From: Saposhnikovia divaricata
Taxonomy: Eukaryota; Streptophyta; Magnoliopsida; Apiales; Apiaceae
Assembly: GCA_036435485.1 (NCBI GenBank)
Contig: CM071600.1
Location: forward strand, 162,886,546-162,950,545
Direction of reading: 5' to 3'
DNA length: 64,000 nt
The position numbers were made by a program, and so were the translations under genes. The notes beneath the pieces are model-generated. The model was not told the DNA's origin, did no database searches, and worked only from the letters and a program-made list of their open reading frames with translations. This document shows, piece after piece, positions 22,235 through 34,505 of the stretch (position 1 is the first letter of the stretch; every line of letters starts with the position of its first letter).

Positions 22235-23944
22235 TGTTTACACATAATCATGCAAGCGTACGTGGTCACAAGTAATATATGAATAAGTCGAGTTCGTTCC
22301 CACAGAGATCTGGTTATGGTTTTAATTCAGTTATTGTACCTATGCAACAATGTATGGTTATTACTCACTGCTAAGACAAATAACAAATTGGGTTTAATTA
22401 ACTAAATTAACTAGAAAGTAAATTAACAACTAAGAATTAACTAACTAACAAGAATTGAAATTGAATTACGTCTACAAGAGTAACATGGGATCCTAACTTC
22501 ATTAAATACTTCGCTTAGATCTGACGCCTTTAATCACTATATGCAATGGTTATGATATCTGATCGGATAACATGAAACAAGTACACGCTACCTGTCAACA
22601 TACGTATACCAAACTAAACATACATCCACAAAAGAGATAGAAGATGAATAGACACCAATTATGCTTAGACCCTATATGTCTATAGAATTTGAAAACATAA
22701 CGGTTGAGGAACAAGTTATCCATAAAGATCACACAGGGCAATATAAGTATTTTCATCTCATACTACGAATCATGTTGATAAACAATCATGAACCTATGCT
22801 AGCATGGCAAGTTCTAAATCTCAAGATCCACTTTCACTTCACAAGAGATTAACAAATTAGATGTTAGCTACGCATCTAGCAATTAAGCACAACCATACGA
22901 GGATATCAGATATACATCACACACAGATCTTTAAAGCAATCAAGATACTAAAGCTCCATAAATAAATCCGTTAGAATCCCATGACAACGATTACCCCAAA
23001 ATTGAACCACTCGTCATCATGGGATCTGATGAAACCATGATAAAAACAAAGTATGAAAAGATACAAATAAAACTAAGTAATTGATATGTAATGGTGTGTT
23101 TTTTCTGTCCCCCAAGATGTGTATTTTTAGACCCAAGTTGCCTCTCCATCAAGCAATTTCCATATTAGAGTTTGAATAGAAGGCCAGCAATTTCCATCTT
23201 TAAACGGGATAGGATTTGCAAATTACATGCTCAAGACTGATTCTAGAATGTTCTAGCCATTCAGGACAATTACCATACTAATTTGAAGTAGGAATTATAG
23301 CAATTTCCTTCTGAAAATAGAATTCTGCAAAATATGTTTTCTAAATTGATTCTATTTTGAAGGAAAATTCGTAGCTGACTTTTCTTCAGTATTTCTGGAC
23401 CGTTCCTGCTGTGTTTTGACATCTGGACCACTTTAGAATGATAGAGAATCTCGTTAGCTTCGCGTGGACTGTAAGATCGTCCAAAACGGACTTGTAGAAC
23501 TCAAGATATGGCCATAATCGTAAAAAGGGCAAAACTGGAATTTTCCCAGTGCATCTTGGCGCAGAGTGCGCGAATGGTGCAGGGTGCACGGCTTCAATCT
23601 GCATAAAAATGGCGCAGGGTGCTCAAATGGCGCACCCTGCTCGGCCTCAATCTGCGGGAATTAATTTTTCTTCGTTTTTCAGCTTTTTCTTCCCGTTTCT
23701 TTTGCATGAGCTTCCGTCTTTAATCCCTAATGACATATACTTCTTGGTAACTGACATTAGCCTCCATTCTTCATTCCATATCATAAATCAACTCCAAAAA
23801 CGATGGAAACTACACCCTTAATCGATATTTCTTCAACCTTGCACAATTAAACAAAACACATCAAAACTACCACAAACTTGAGGCCAAAGCAATCAATTTA
23901 AGCCGATTTAGAATGCTCTAAATGGATTTAAAATCCATTTATCA
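22235..23944 (-). repeat. 3' LTR of element D
   Basis: A 1710-bp LTR paired with 26875-27768 plus 40261-41083. It includes a GC-rich patch at 23540-23660 with repeated GGCGCAGGGTGC motifs and a 9-bp inverted pair (GCAGGGTGC/GCACCCTGC). Short open stretches (22661-22852, 23386-23604) recur in the partner LTR simply because LTRs are duplicated; I do not call them genes. Confidence 0.88.
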
Positions 23945-23960
23945 CACCCCCAAACTTAAA
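23945..23960 (-). other. Polypurine tract of element D
   Basis: On the - strand it reads TTTAAGTTTGGGGGTG, ending one step before the 3' LTR. The AAGTTTGGGGGTG form is widespread in this group of plant elements. Confidence 0.75.
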
Positions 23961-25656
23961 CCAATGCTTGTCCTCAAGCATAAACAATTACAAACTATCT
24001 AACTGACTAGTACCACTTCCGTGGGTGATCACGGTTGCATTTGGCATATGCAACAAGCCCTTTAAACCCTACGCAGCCCTAGTGGACGTGTAAGGTCTCG
24101 TGAGGGCCTATAGTAAATGTACCCACAAAATTCAATGCAATGCAATGCATGAATGCAACTAATATGAAAAATGCAACTAATCTAGTACTAATATCCTACC
24201 ATACCTTCAAATCCTCTCATGCCATATCAACTTAAGAATCAAAGTAAATACGCAATGTCTTGGTGTCGAAAGTGCAAGTATTCACATAGTCTACTCAATG
24301 AACATGCATAAGTTCTCACAAGTCCATGTCAAGTGTAAGAATAAGTTAGTAACCATGCTAATCCTACAAGAGCACTTCTTTGAGACAAAACTCGGGATCT
24401 CATACGCAAAAACAAGCAAACACTCACAATCCACTCAGAAAAGAATATTCACTCAAGAACAAGGGTAAGTGTATCACTCAATTCCAACAAAATCATAAGC
24501 ATGCTTGACATTTGGTATCAATCTAACTCTTAACACAACATACATCAATGACGATAATCAAAAGGTCTTTATTTGGGTTGTAACGGGGCTAGGGACAAGG
24601 TATGTCAAATAAGCCAAAACAGGTGAAGTGTCAAAAGCTTGTAGGAACTTATAATAGATCATACACAACCACCTATTTTTCCCCCATATAATTTTACTAT
24701 TCTTCTTCCAACAAAACACTCTACTAGCCGACTAAAGTAGGATCACAATAACACAAATATGCTCTCATAATATAATTTTTTTTTCTCTTCTTTTTTTCTT
24801 TTTTTTCTGTTTTTTTTTCTTTTTTTTTCTTTTCGAGAGCTAAAGCAACAATAATATAGACAATAACAGTGATCCCACGATTTTATTACACATGCCGACT
24901 ATCAGGCAAACAACCAAACTCAAATTTCAATATTTCTCCCCAAAATTATAACCAACAATAAACCCCTCCTTGCACACCTTATTACTCCCTTAAGCACTCT
25001 ACTAGCCTTTGACAATGTGGGTTCAAATTAATGTAAGGCCAATACAAGAAAAAGGTCTAGGCAAGTAATGTGGTATGTCACCAAAAAAATAGGATTAAGC
25101 TCAACGGGTTAACTAATTGATCATGTAAACATGGTGTGGTAATATGGGAAAATATGTGGTTATTCCTAAATGCCTTTATCATTTTAATCGTCAAATAATG
25201 TCATGCGTTTCAAGAAAGATCTCAAACAACTGCTAGCAATGCAAACAATCCGTGGACACTCAAGAAAACGAATAATTTGCAACAAATATGCAATAAGGCT
25301 CAAAATCTCACTTGGTGGAAAAACATACTCAATCCCAAGCAAAAATCTCTCTAATGCACCTACTTGTATTCAAAGCATGCAAACTAAATCAACTTGCACA
25401 TATTCATGTCCTTCTAATTACTTACAACATTCAATAAGTCTACCAGCTTCAACTTACTAGTGTATGTGTGTGCACAAGAACAAAGCATATCAGTTCTCAA
25501 TCAAAAGTGTCAACAACACAAAATTCCTATCAAGCATGGATGCAAATTCAAACTACTATGGACTCACAAACATGCATGAATTACAACTAAAATGTAAACA
25601 TGATATCCTACATCAACACAATGACTAACAATCACATATAACTACATATCCCTCAA
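23961..25656. other. Non-coding internal region of D
   Basis: About 1.7 kb with no supported ORF. It contains a pyrimidine-rich T tract at 24777-24835 and scattered CA-rich low-complexity sequence. In D orientation it lies between the gag-like ORF and the 3' LTR, where an autonomous relative would carry pol. Confidence 0.6.
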
Positions 25657-25676
25657 ACCACCCCCAAACTTAAAAT
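25657..25676 (-). other. Second purine-tract-like motif inside D
   Basis: On the - strand it reads TTTTAAGTTTGGGGGTGGTT, nearly the terminal purine tract at 23945, and it is likewise preceded by a GAGGACA motif. It lies about 130 bases past the gag-like ORF. It could be a central purine tract or mark the edge of an internal deletion. Confidence 0.55.
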
Positions 25677-25809
25677 ATTCAATGTCCTCATTGAATGGAA
25701 GTAAATACGAGGGAAAGTAGAAAACATACCAGTATACAACAATGCTTGGGTTGCCTCCCAAGAAGCGCTTCTTTAACGTCAATAGCTTGACTTTACTTCC
25801 AAGCCTCCA

Positions 25810-26754
25810 TTAAGGATGATAATAGTTTGCTTGGTCCTCTCTTCGTGAGACTTCATCGTCATCACGGCGACACACTTTCTGCCCCTTCTCCTCGCTTGGG
25901 CTATTCGTATAACAACTATGTCCTATTCCAATGCCTTCATCGGTTGACCCAAAATCTATCAATTCGTTGAACAACACACATTCGCGGGCTTCGCTTGAAT
26001 ATAATGGAGGAGGGTAAATGTAAGTTGCTGAAGCCTTTGGTTCCTCAAAGAGAACTTCCTCCATTGGCTCTAATGCGCTACCTCCATCTTTAAACTCTGA
26101 GTCAAGTAGAAGACCTGCATCTTTCCCATGTTCTTCAGCCTCTTGGTACGCACATACCAATTCTTGAAATTTGTGCAGCTCATCAGTGTTTGTCTCAAAT
26201 GGTGCCCTTTCCAAATCATCCACCATCCTAGCATGATCAAATTCCTCACATGGCTTGTGAATGCTCACATCACCTTGGAATTTGTCTTCCTCAATTATGC
26301 ATGCAGTACCATGCTCCAAGTCACCGTTAATTTCTGGAATTGCCTCTAATATGAATTGTTATTTCTCTTGTTCCAAGGAACTCAAAACTTGAGCAACTAG
26401 TGTCTCCAAAGATTTGGTAGACTCCTCATAACTCTTTGCAAGCATCCTAATCTCCTCCATAACATCAACCTCATCTGACTGAAAAGTAGGAGTAGGTTGC
26501 TGATGTTGAAACTCTTCACTTCCAAAGAAATATGACATATCTGGAACATCTTGCTGGTACTGTTGAGGATGGTATTGAAAATATGGTTGTTCCTCATAAG
26601 TGACATATGGATCAACTTCTTCGTAGTAACAATATTGTGAGGGATCATGAACGCCCAAACACCGCTCACATTGCTGAGGCATGGATTTCCTCGAATATGC
26701 CCACCATGGCAACTCCTCGCATGCCATCTTTAAACACTCAAGTACCTGAAACAC
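25810..26754 (-). pseudogene. Gag-like ORF of D with one stop
   Basis: A single frame of about 314 codons runs from ATG at 26754 to 25810, broken only by TAA at 26359-26361. The N-terminal part has a Cys/His group, CERCLGVHDPSQYC, like a Gag zinc knuckle with relaxed spacing, followed by Gln/Tyr/Pro-rich sequence (YFQYHPQQYQQD) and a predicted helical stretch ending LSSLEQEK. After the stop the frame goes on with an acidic region containing EEFDHARMVDDLE. The zinc-knuckle-like group and the place next to the primer site suggest a reduced Gag protein. No protease or polymerase motif is present. Family assignment is tentative. Confidence 0.6.
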
Positions 26755-26848
26755 ACCAAACTAAACAAGATAGGTAAGAAAAAATCTGAGTCAGTGAACT
26801 CTAATGACCACTATTGACAAGCACATAAACCAAAAATAAAACACCGAT

Positions 26849-26868
26849 GATCCCCGGTAGCGGCGCCA
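26849..26868 (-). other. Primer binding site of D (tRNA-Asp type)
   Basis: On the - strand it reads TGGCGCCGCTACCGGGGATC, six bases from the LTR edge. It matches the 3' end of plant tRNA-Asp, as I recall it, with two mismatches. Confidence 0.7.
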
Positions 26869-26874
26869 AAAACT

Positions 26875-27768
26875 TGTTTACACATAATCACGCAAGCGTA
26901 CGTGGTCACAAGTAATATATGAATAAGTCGAGTTCGTTCCCACAGAGATCTGGTTATGGTTTTAATTCAGTTATTGTACCTATGCAACAATGTATGGTTA
27001 TTACTCACTGCTAAGACAAATAACAAATTGGGTTTAATTAACTAAATTAACTAGAAAGTAAATTAACAACTAAGAATTAACTAACTAACAAGAATTGAAA
27101 TTGAATTACGTCTACAAGAGTAACATGGGATCCTAACTTCATTAAATACTTCGCTTAGATCTGACGCCTTTAATCACTATATGCAATGGTTATGATATCT
27201 GATCGGATAACACGAAACAAGTACACGCTACCTGTCAACATACGTATACCAAACTAAACATACATCCACAAAAGAGATAGAAGATGAATAGACACCAATT
27301 ATGCTTAGACCCTATATGTCTATAGAATTTGAAAACATAACGGTTGAAGAACAAGTTATCCATAAAGATCACACATGGCAATATAAGTATTTTCATCTCA
27401 TACTACGAATCATGTTGATAAACAATCATGAACCTATGCTAGCATGGCAAGTTCTAAATCTCAAGATCCACTTTCACTTCACAAGAGATTAACAAATTAG
27501 ATGTTAGCTACGCATCTAGCAATTAAGCACAACCATACGAGAATATCAGATATACATCACACACAGATCTTTAAAGCAATCAAGATACTAAAGCTCCATA
27601 AATAAATCCGTTAGAATCCCATGACAACGATTAGCCCATAATTGAACCACTCGTCATCATGGGATCTGATGAAACCATGATAAAAACAAAGTATGAAAAG
27701 ATACAAATAAAACTAAGTAATTGATATGTAATGGTGTGTTTTTTCTGTCCCCCAAGATGTGTATTTAT
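26875..27768 (-). repeat. 5' LTR of D, first segment
   Basis: It aligns with 22235-23130 and is cut by copia E at 27769. The remaining part follows E at 40261-41083. Point differences from the 3' LTR occur throughout. Confidence 0.88.
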
Positions 27769-28876
27769 TGTTGGGACAATCAGATCTTGGCACTGCGATT
27801 TTTGATACAATATATTAACGAGTACGAATAGAAAAGTCACCTTGTTAACGGTTGATTCCACGCTCTTCTATTGTATTCCCAAATTCCCTTGAGCGAAGTG
27901 TGGCCTTGGTCTTCTCAAGTTCACCTCTCTTCTTGCTCCTGGGTGGCTACAAAATTTTTTCAACCAACCCTAGCAAGAAGAGAATAGGAATATATATAGG
28001 GCTACAATAGGGATCATGGACAATTAGGTTGGGCCTTCTAATTACATCTTGGGCATAGCCCAATGTAATTAAATATTAATTCAATCCACTAAAAAATTAA
28101 TATTTGCACTTCCTTTCCCAATACCGTAATTTAATTAATTAATCCAGTTCCAATATTATTTGCTTATTAAATTCCCCATGTTTAAAATATCGCATGTCCA
28201 TTAATTAAATAAATTACTGATAATTCATTTAATTAATATCTTTTATCCTTGATCATCCACTCAACCTTTATTTAATTATGCCGGAATAAATCCACCTGCA
28301 GGGTTTCACATAATTAAATCTTTTTGAGCTTTCAAGGGGACATCATTAACCCGAATATTATCAGGACATGGATTCCTTCAATAAATAATATTCACCATAT
28401 ATATATTATTTCATCACCCAAAATATAATGAAATAAATAAAAAGAATTATTTCATATATAAATCAAAGCATGTAAATAATATATACGTGTCAATTACTAT
28501 ATCTGGATTAAGAACCTAAGCATTAATAATAACATAGAATCTTAGTTCTCCTTCTTAATCAGTATAAGGGAACAATTCTAAAATTGATCCTGTTCAATAT
28601 ACACAAAGTATACTAGTATTATTTATTAGTCAATATAAACTAATCTAAATAATACTACAGCCATTCCAGTGGATTGTCTAACTCCACCTGTGCTGTGAAC
28701 CTTATTATATTATATAAACCGTATTTAACAATCTAATATTCTGTATCCCATTTGATACTAGATTGTCCACAATATATAATATTAGACAGCATGTAAACAT
28801 TTAAATGATTCTCAATAAAACTGGGCCATAAATAAATGTATATACTTTAAATAAATATTTTCAGTATACACCAACA
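27769..28876 (-). repeat. 3' LTR of element E
   Basis: 1108 bp with TG...CA ends. It differs from the 5' LTR by point changes and by one block: about 90 bases at 35290-35390 of the partner are replaced here by a short stretch near 28555-28570. Confidence 0.88.
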
Positions 28877-28892
28877 ATCTCCCACTTATACT
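28877..28892 (-). other. Polypurine tract of element E
   Basis: On the - strand it reads TATAAGTGGGAGAT immediately before the 3' LTR, the usual copia form. Confidence 0.8.
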
Positions 28893-28961
28893 CAAAATAT
28901 TCTATGAGTATATCAGTGTTTATTTAATCCACTATTACACACAAAAAAACTATGTGTCTAT

Positions 28962-31900
28962 TCATCTGACTCCTATCGCTTCCACATGCTTGTCAAAAAC
29001 TTTGGCTGGCAAGCTCTTTGTGAAAGGATCTGCTTGGTTGTCTTCTGATGATATGTGAGCCACAACTATATCTCCTCGCTTTACGATTCCTCGTATGAGA
29101 TGATACTTACGTTCAATATGTTTAGCTGCTTTGTGATCTCGCGGTTCCTTCGAATTTGCCACAGCACCAGTGTTATCACAATACACTGTCAAGCTCCTAG
29201 GCAAATTAGGAACCACATCCAAGTCCAAAAGGAAGTTCCTGAACCATATAGCCTCCTTTGCAGCCTCAGAGGCCGCCACGTACTCGGCTTCCATGGTAGA
29301 GAGTCTGCAATGCATTTCTGCTTTACACTCCTCCATATAACGGATCCACCTCCCAAAGTAAAAACATATCCCGAGGTTGATTTCCTCTTATCCCTATCTG
29401 ATTGGAAATCTGAATCAGTATATCCCAAAGGAAATAGATCTGAGGCCTTATAAATTAACATATACTCCTTAGTCCTTCTCAGGTACTTGAGTATAGTTTT
29501 TACTGCACTCCAATGTTCCTGACCTGGGTTCGACTGATATCTACTAACCATGCCTACAGCAAAGCAGATGTCAGGCCTCGTACATAACATAGCATACATT
29601 AAGCTTCCATATGCCGAAGCATAAGGAACTACTTTCATGTTCTCTATATCCTTAGGTGTCGAAGGACACTGCTCCTTGGATAGAGCCACTCCATGCTTAA
29701 AAGGTAGAAAACCTTTCTTAGAGTTCTGCATGTTAAAACGAGCTAATACTTCATCAATGTAGGGTTCTTGAGATAAAGCCAACATCCTTTTCTTGCGATC
29801 CTTTATTACTTTGATCCCAAGGATGTATGCCGCTTCACCTAAGTCCTTCATTTCAAATTGTTTGAACAACCATGCCTTTACTGATGACAACATCTTAACA
29901 TTGTTTCCAATGAGTAAAATGTCATCTACATACAGTATTAGAAAAACCACTGCATTACCCTCACTTCTCTTATACAAACATGATTCGCTTGGACTTTGAT
30001 CAAATCCATATGACTGGACTGCCTGATCAAAACGAATATTCCAGTCCCTAGAAGCTTGTTTTAGTCCATAAATAGACCTCTTAAGCTTACAAATAAGATG
30101 CTCTTGGCCTTCCTTAATGAATCCTTTTGGTTGTTGCATATAGATGGTTTCCTCAAGACTTCCATTAAGGAAAGCTGTCTTGACATCCATTTGCCAAATC
30201 TCATAATCGAGATGAGCTGCTATAGATAAAAGAATCCGGGTCGACTTAAGCATAACAACCGGCGAAAAGGTTTCCTCATAATCGATCCCTTCTTTCTGAG
30301 TATACCCTTTCGCAACAAGTCGTGCTTTCCAGGCTTTCACCTTTTTGTCAGATCCTCTTTTCTTCTTGTAGATCCACATACATCCAATGGGTTTTACACC
30401 TTTGGGTGGTTCCACGAGCTCCCAAACTTGATTGGAATACATAGATTCCATCTCAGATTCCATTGCCTTTTGCCATAGATCTGCATCTTTATCTAGAATT
30501 GCCTCTTCGTATGTCCTGGGATCCTCATCATGTTCGCCAGAGACCAAGTCCGAGGACTCTCCCAAAAACATGAATCTATCTGGTTGTTGAACAACCCTCG
30601 CACTACGACGAGGCACTGGTGCAGTATTAGTGTTAAGTTGTGCATTTTCTTGTGGCTGTTCTACTTGTACTATTGGCACTTGGGGATTATCTGTCCCTCC
30701 CACTAGTTCTCTAAAACGATACTACTCATGGGTTTATGGTTCATTATATAGTCTTCTTCTAAGAATCTAGCATTGGTGCTAACAATGATATCTCGATCCC
30801 AAGGACTATAAAATGAATAACCTTTCGTTCCCATGGGATAGCCTACAAACAGCCTTACTTCTGTACGAGATTCTAACTTGGTCGCATTCTTGTTCAGCAC
30901 ATGTGCTGGACAACCCCAAATCCGAATATGTCTTAGACTTGGTTTGCTACCAGTCCACAATTCTATTGGAGTCTTGGGAACCGACTTAGAAGGTACCAAG
31001 TTCAGAAGGTAAGCCGCTGTTTCTATAGCATATCCCCAAAACGTCTTGGGTAAATCTGAATAACTCATCATCGATCTAATACTCTCTAAAAGAGTCCGAT
31101 TCCTTCTCTTTGCTACACCATTCTGCTGAGGAGTGCCAGGTGTAGACAACTGGGATGTGATCCCATTTTCTGATAAATATTCCCTAAATTCTCAAAGAAA
31201 GTATTTGCCACCACGATCTGATCGTAGTGACTTGATACATTTTCCAAGATGTCGCTTCTCCGCACTTGCTTTGTACTCTTTGAATTTTTCAAAGCACTCA
31301 GACTTACGGCGCAACAAATAAATGTACCCATATCTAGAATAATCGTCAATGAAAGTGACAAAATACTCATAACCTCCTCTTGCTTGGATACTCATAGGTC
31401 CACATAAATCAGTATGAACCAATTCTAACACTTCTTTGGCTCTATTCCCCTTTGCTTTAAAAGGCCTATTAGTCATCTTACCTTCCAAGCAGGATTCACA
31501 AACCGGAAATGGCTCCACTGCAAACGAGCCTAATGGCCCATCTACTACCAGTCTTTGAATCCTCCTGAAGTTAATATGACCTAATCTTAAGTGCCAAAGA
31601 TATGTTTGGTTCAATTCAGAAGGTTTCTTTCTTTTATTTGAGCTAGAAAGAATGTTATTAGTTTCCTTATGTTGCAGCATTGGTTGGATAGGATTAATAA
31701 TATATAAATTGTCTTGCAATGTACCAGAACATATAACTCGTTTATTCATCATAATAGAAACATTACGATCCAAACAAACATTATAACCATCCATGGCAAG
31801 TTTAGAAACCGAAATTAAATTCCTTCTAAACGAAGGTACATAAAGACAATTGTTCAAAACCAAAATCCTATCATCGCCCAAAGATAATGTAATTATTCCA

Positions 31901-32895
31901 ACTGCAACTACTGCTACTTTCGTAGCATCTCCCATGAACACATATATCTCGCCATCTCTAAGCATTCTGGATTGCTGGAACCCCTGCATAGAGTTACAAA
32001 CATGGTCAGTGGCTCCTGTATCTACACACCAAGTGCTCGTAGATATAGCCGCTATATATGTTTCTGTAACTAGAGAAAGAGACATACCAGTATTGTTTGT
32101 CTTCTTAGGAAGAGGACAATCCTGTTTCCAGTGACCTGACTGCTTGCACCTGAAGCACTTTCCCTTAGGCTTTTTCACAGCACCTTGAACTCCCACTGCA
32201 TTAGCAACCTTTCCAGCTTTCTATGTCTGAACCTTTTTCTTCTTCTTGCCTTTCGGCTTACAGGAAGAAGCTTTCTCAGCCACATGCACTTGAACATTCT
32301 GCTTAAAGAGTCCTTCAGCTGCCTGAAGTTCTGTCAGTAGTTCCGCGAGACTATACATCCTTTTGTTCATGGTGTAATTCAAGCGGAACTGCTCAGAACT
32401 TTTGGGCAGACTCATAAGGATGATATCGATCTGGGTTTCACCATCAATATCAGCACCAAGGATCTCCATCTCATTCAGATGAGACATCATTCTGAGAACA
32501 TGATCCCTTACAGGTGTTCCTTCAACCATCTGAGTGTTCATTAAAGCCTTCATTGCTACTTGCCTAGTAGCCCTATTCTGTTCCCCAAAAAGTTCCTTGA
32601 GATTAAACAGCATATCTGAAGCAGTGGCCATAGCCTGATGATGAAGCTGCAAAACACCCGACATTGCTGCCAGAATGTAACATCGCGACATCTCATCAGC
32701 CTTAACCTACCGCTTATAATACTCCTTCTCACTTTCAGGAGCATCTTCAGCAGGCTGATCTGGCTTGGGTTCATAAGTACAAAATTTGTACTCCTCAGCA
32801 GTCAACACTATGTCCAAATTACGTTTCCATTCAATATAGTTTGGTCCAGTAAGTTTGTTATCCTTAAGTATGGTGAATACTGGATTAAAGCCCAT
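28962..32895 (-). pseudogene. gag-pol of element E, decayed
   Basis: Gag starts MGFNPVFTILKD at 32895 and includes ADEMSRCYILAAMSG and MNKRMYSLAELLTELQAAEG. Near 32157-32116 is a CCHC zinc knuckle (CFRCKQSGHWKQDC), then protease WCVDTGATDHVC near 32035, a pre-integrase zinc region (HLRLGHINFRR; CESCLEGK), the integrase core with HTDLCGP and SLRSDRGG, RT with MDVKTAFLNG and YVDDILLIGN, and RNase H with STMEAEYVAAS. Stops lie at 32707-32709 (TAG, from a probable Trp), 32221-32223 (TAG) and 31192-31194 (TGA). Frame changes lie near 30705 and 29320. The third catalytic residue of integrase is Lys instead of Glu (GVAKRRNRTL, near 31108). The RT stretch alone is open for over 450 codons. Confidence 0.92.
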
Positions 32896-33023
32896 AATGA
32901 TCTAATCCTGAGAATCATACATGTAACACATAATCAGAGAGTTGCACAAATCTTAAAACCTATTGGTTTCCTCTAACAATTAATTAAAATTAATGCACTA
33001 ATATTTAAACACCATAAGTATCT

Positions 33024-33454
33024 GGTACGCCACGATGGGTGACATATATACCACTTAAATTCGTTTAAATATTACTTCGGTCCTATTAATAAATAATACG
33101 CCACGTTAGGGTGGACTATATATTATTTTTCATAGCTAAGTGTATACCATAATTTAAATCTTAAATTACTTAAACCAAATACATCCTTTTGATATATTAA
33201 TGGAAAATTCCCAGGTCTCGGAGGAGTCACAACGGCCTCGCTTAATACCCAATTCCTAGACAGAATTTTCCATAGTCAACATCAAAAGAGTATTTAATTT
33301 TCGTTACGAATTCTATGAAACTTGGTACGTCACGTTGGGGTGATCTATATACCTTTCAATATTCGTAATTTAATTTAAGAATTTTGTTCTAGTAATTTCT
33401 ACAACCTTTTAAAATACCGTAAATAGTACGCCACGTTAGGTGATCATATATACC
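33024..33454 (-). repeat. Four dispersed copies of a 29-30 base motif, leader of E
   Basis: Copies at 33024-33052, 33096-33124, 33324-33353 and 33425-33454 share GTACGCCACGTTAGGGTGA followed by TATATACC, with small changes. They are spaced by 43, 199 and 71 bases, so this is not a simple tandem array. Confidence 0.8.
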
Positions 33455-33906
33455 ATCTACATTATTTAAAAGGTTATATTACATACAAAATAATGGAGAC
33501 CGTGGGATTTAATTCCTAATTAATTCCCTCACCCACTTAGAATTTTTATTTAAAAAATGAGGAATTTTAAAAATTAAATGGGGCCTATGTCGTTACAATT
33601 ATGTCTAACATCCATTCCAAATACACACATAATTTAACAACATAAAACATTTAATTAAAGCAATAAATAAAAAATCTATGTCCATGTTGTCCTAATTATG
33701 TTAAACATGCAATTATAAATTACACACATAATTAACAACACACATAATTTATTTAAAGCAATAATTTAAAATATATTGCGGAATTAAAATAAAAAAAATT
33801 CCACTATTATGGCCCCATAATTGAACTTCCTGCAGCCCTGTTCGTCCAAAAAAAAAAATGGTCGCTTGTTGCTGCGCTGGTCGGCACAGGCCTGATTTGA
33901 CTGTTG

Positions 33907-34009
33907 CGCAGGCTTCTCCTGCGTGACAGTATTCTGATGAGTTTGCCTGTTGCGCATGGCTACCATGCGTGACATCGTTCTGGCGCCTGTTGCGCATGGC
34001 TACCATGCG
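33907..34009 (-). repeat. Three related hairpins in leader of E
   Basis: Inverted repeats at 33907-33923 (CGCAGG...CCTGCG), 33953-33969 and 33993-34009 (both CGCATGG...CCATGCG) sit in repeated flanks CTGTTG...TGAC. The first stem differs from the other two on both arms, yet pairing is kept. Confidence 0.8.
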
Positions 34010-34491
34010 TGACTGCCTCCAGTGTTTTTTTTTTTTTCGCGTGCCGCAGCTTCTCCAACTTTTCAACAGCCTCTGTTCTTTTTCTTCTTCTGTCGTTTTA
34101 AACTGTAACAGCAGCCTTCAAAGTGTAGCAGCGGAAGAAAATCTTTTCTCCGTTTTGATTTCCGATCGCGCGTAATTGTTACAAAATACCCGGATCTTAA
34201 CAAAATCCATCAAACAATTACAAAAAAATAGATCTAATACAAAACTAATTTTGCAAAATCTATTAACACGATCAACCCTCGTGTTTTACAACCACGATAA
34301 ACCACGTGGAAACCAAACAAAAATTAACCACGATTAAACCACGTGGGATCCAAACACATAATTAAAATATACAAGGCCATAATAGTGGATAACAACCTGC
34401 AAAAAAGAATTATACAAGCCTACCACTATATACATGCATATATAATTACGACATGGACATCGTATCAAAAATCGCAGAACCATTGAACCTA

Positions 34492-34503
34492 GCTTTGATA
34501 CCA
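34492..34503 (-). other. Primer binding site of element E
   Basis: On the - strand it reads TGGTATCAAAGC, the initiator-Met-type site with one mismatch (A for G), two bases from the LTR. Confidence 0.8.
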
Positions 34504-34505
34504 AT

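Larger units (their letters stand above)
32896..34491 (-). other. Long untranslated leader of element E
   Basis: About 1.6 kb lies between primer site and gag, without a credible ORF. It has two kinds of internal repeat: four copies of a 29-30 base motif (33024-33454) and three short hairpins (33907-34009). Long structured leaders in LTR elements usually hold packaging and dimerisation signals. Confidence 0.6.

Noticed and set aside
22661..22852. 63-codon ORF, repeated at 27301-27492, and 72-codon ORF at 23386 and 40523
   Set aside because: They recur because they lie in the LTR pair of D; composition is not gene-like.
24777..24835. T-rich tract as a SINE or LINE tail
   Set aside because: No adjacent element body or TSD; it lies inside the non-coding part of D.
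33907..34009. Short palindromic repeats that resemble a CRISPR array
   Set aside because: Only three units, uneven spacing, plant retrotransposon leader context and no cas genes.
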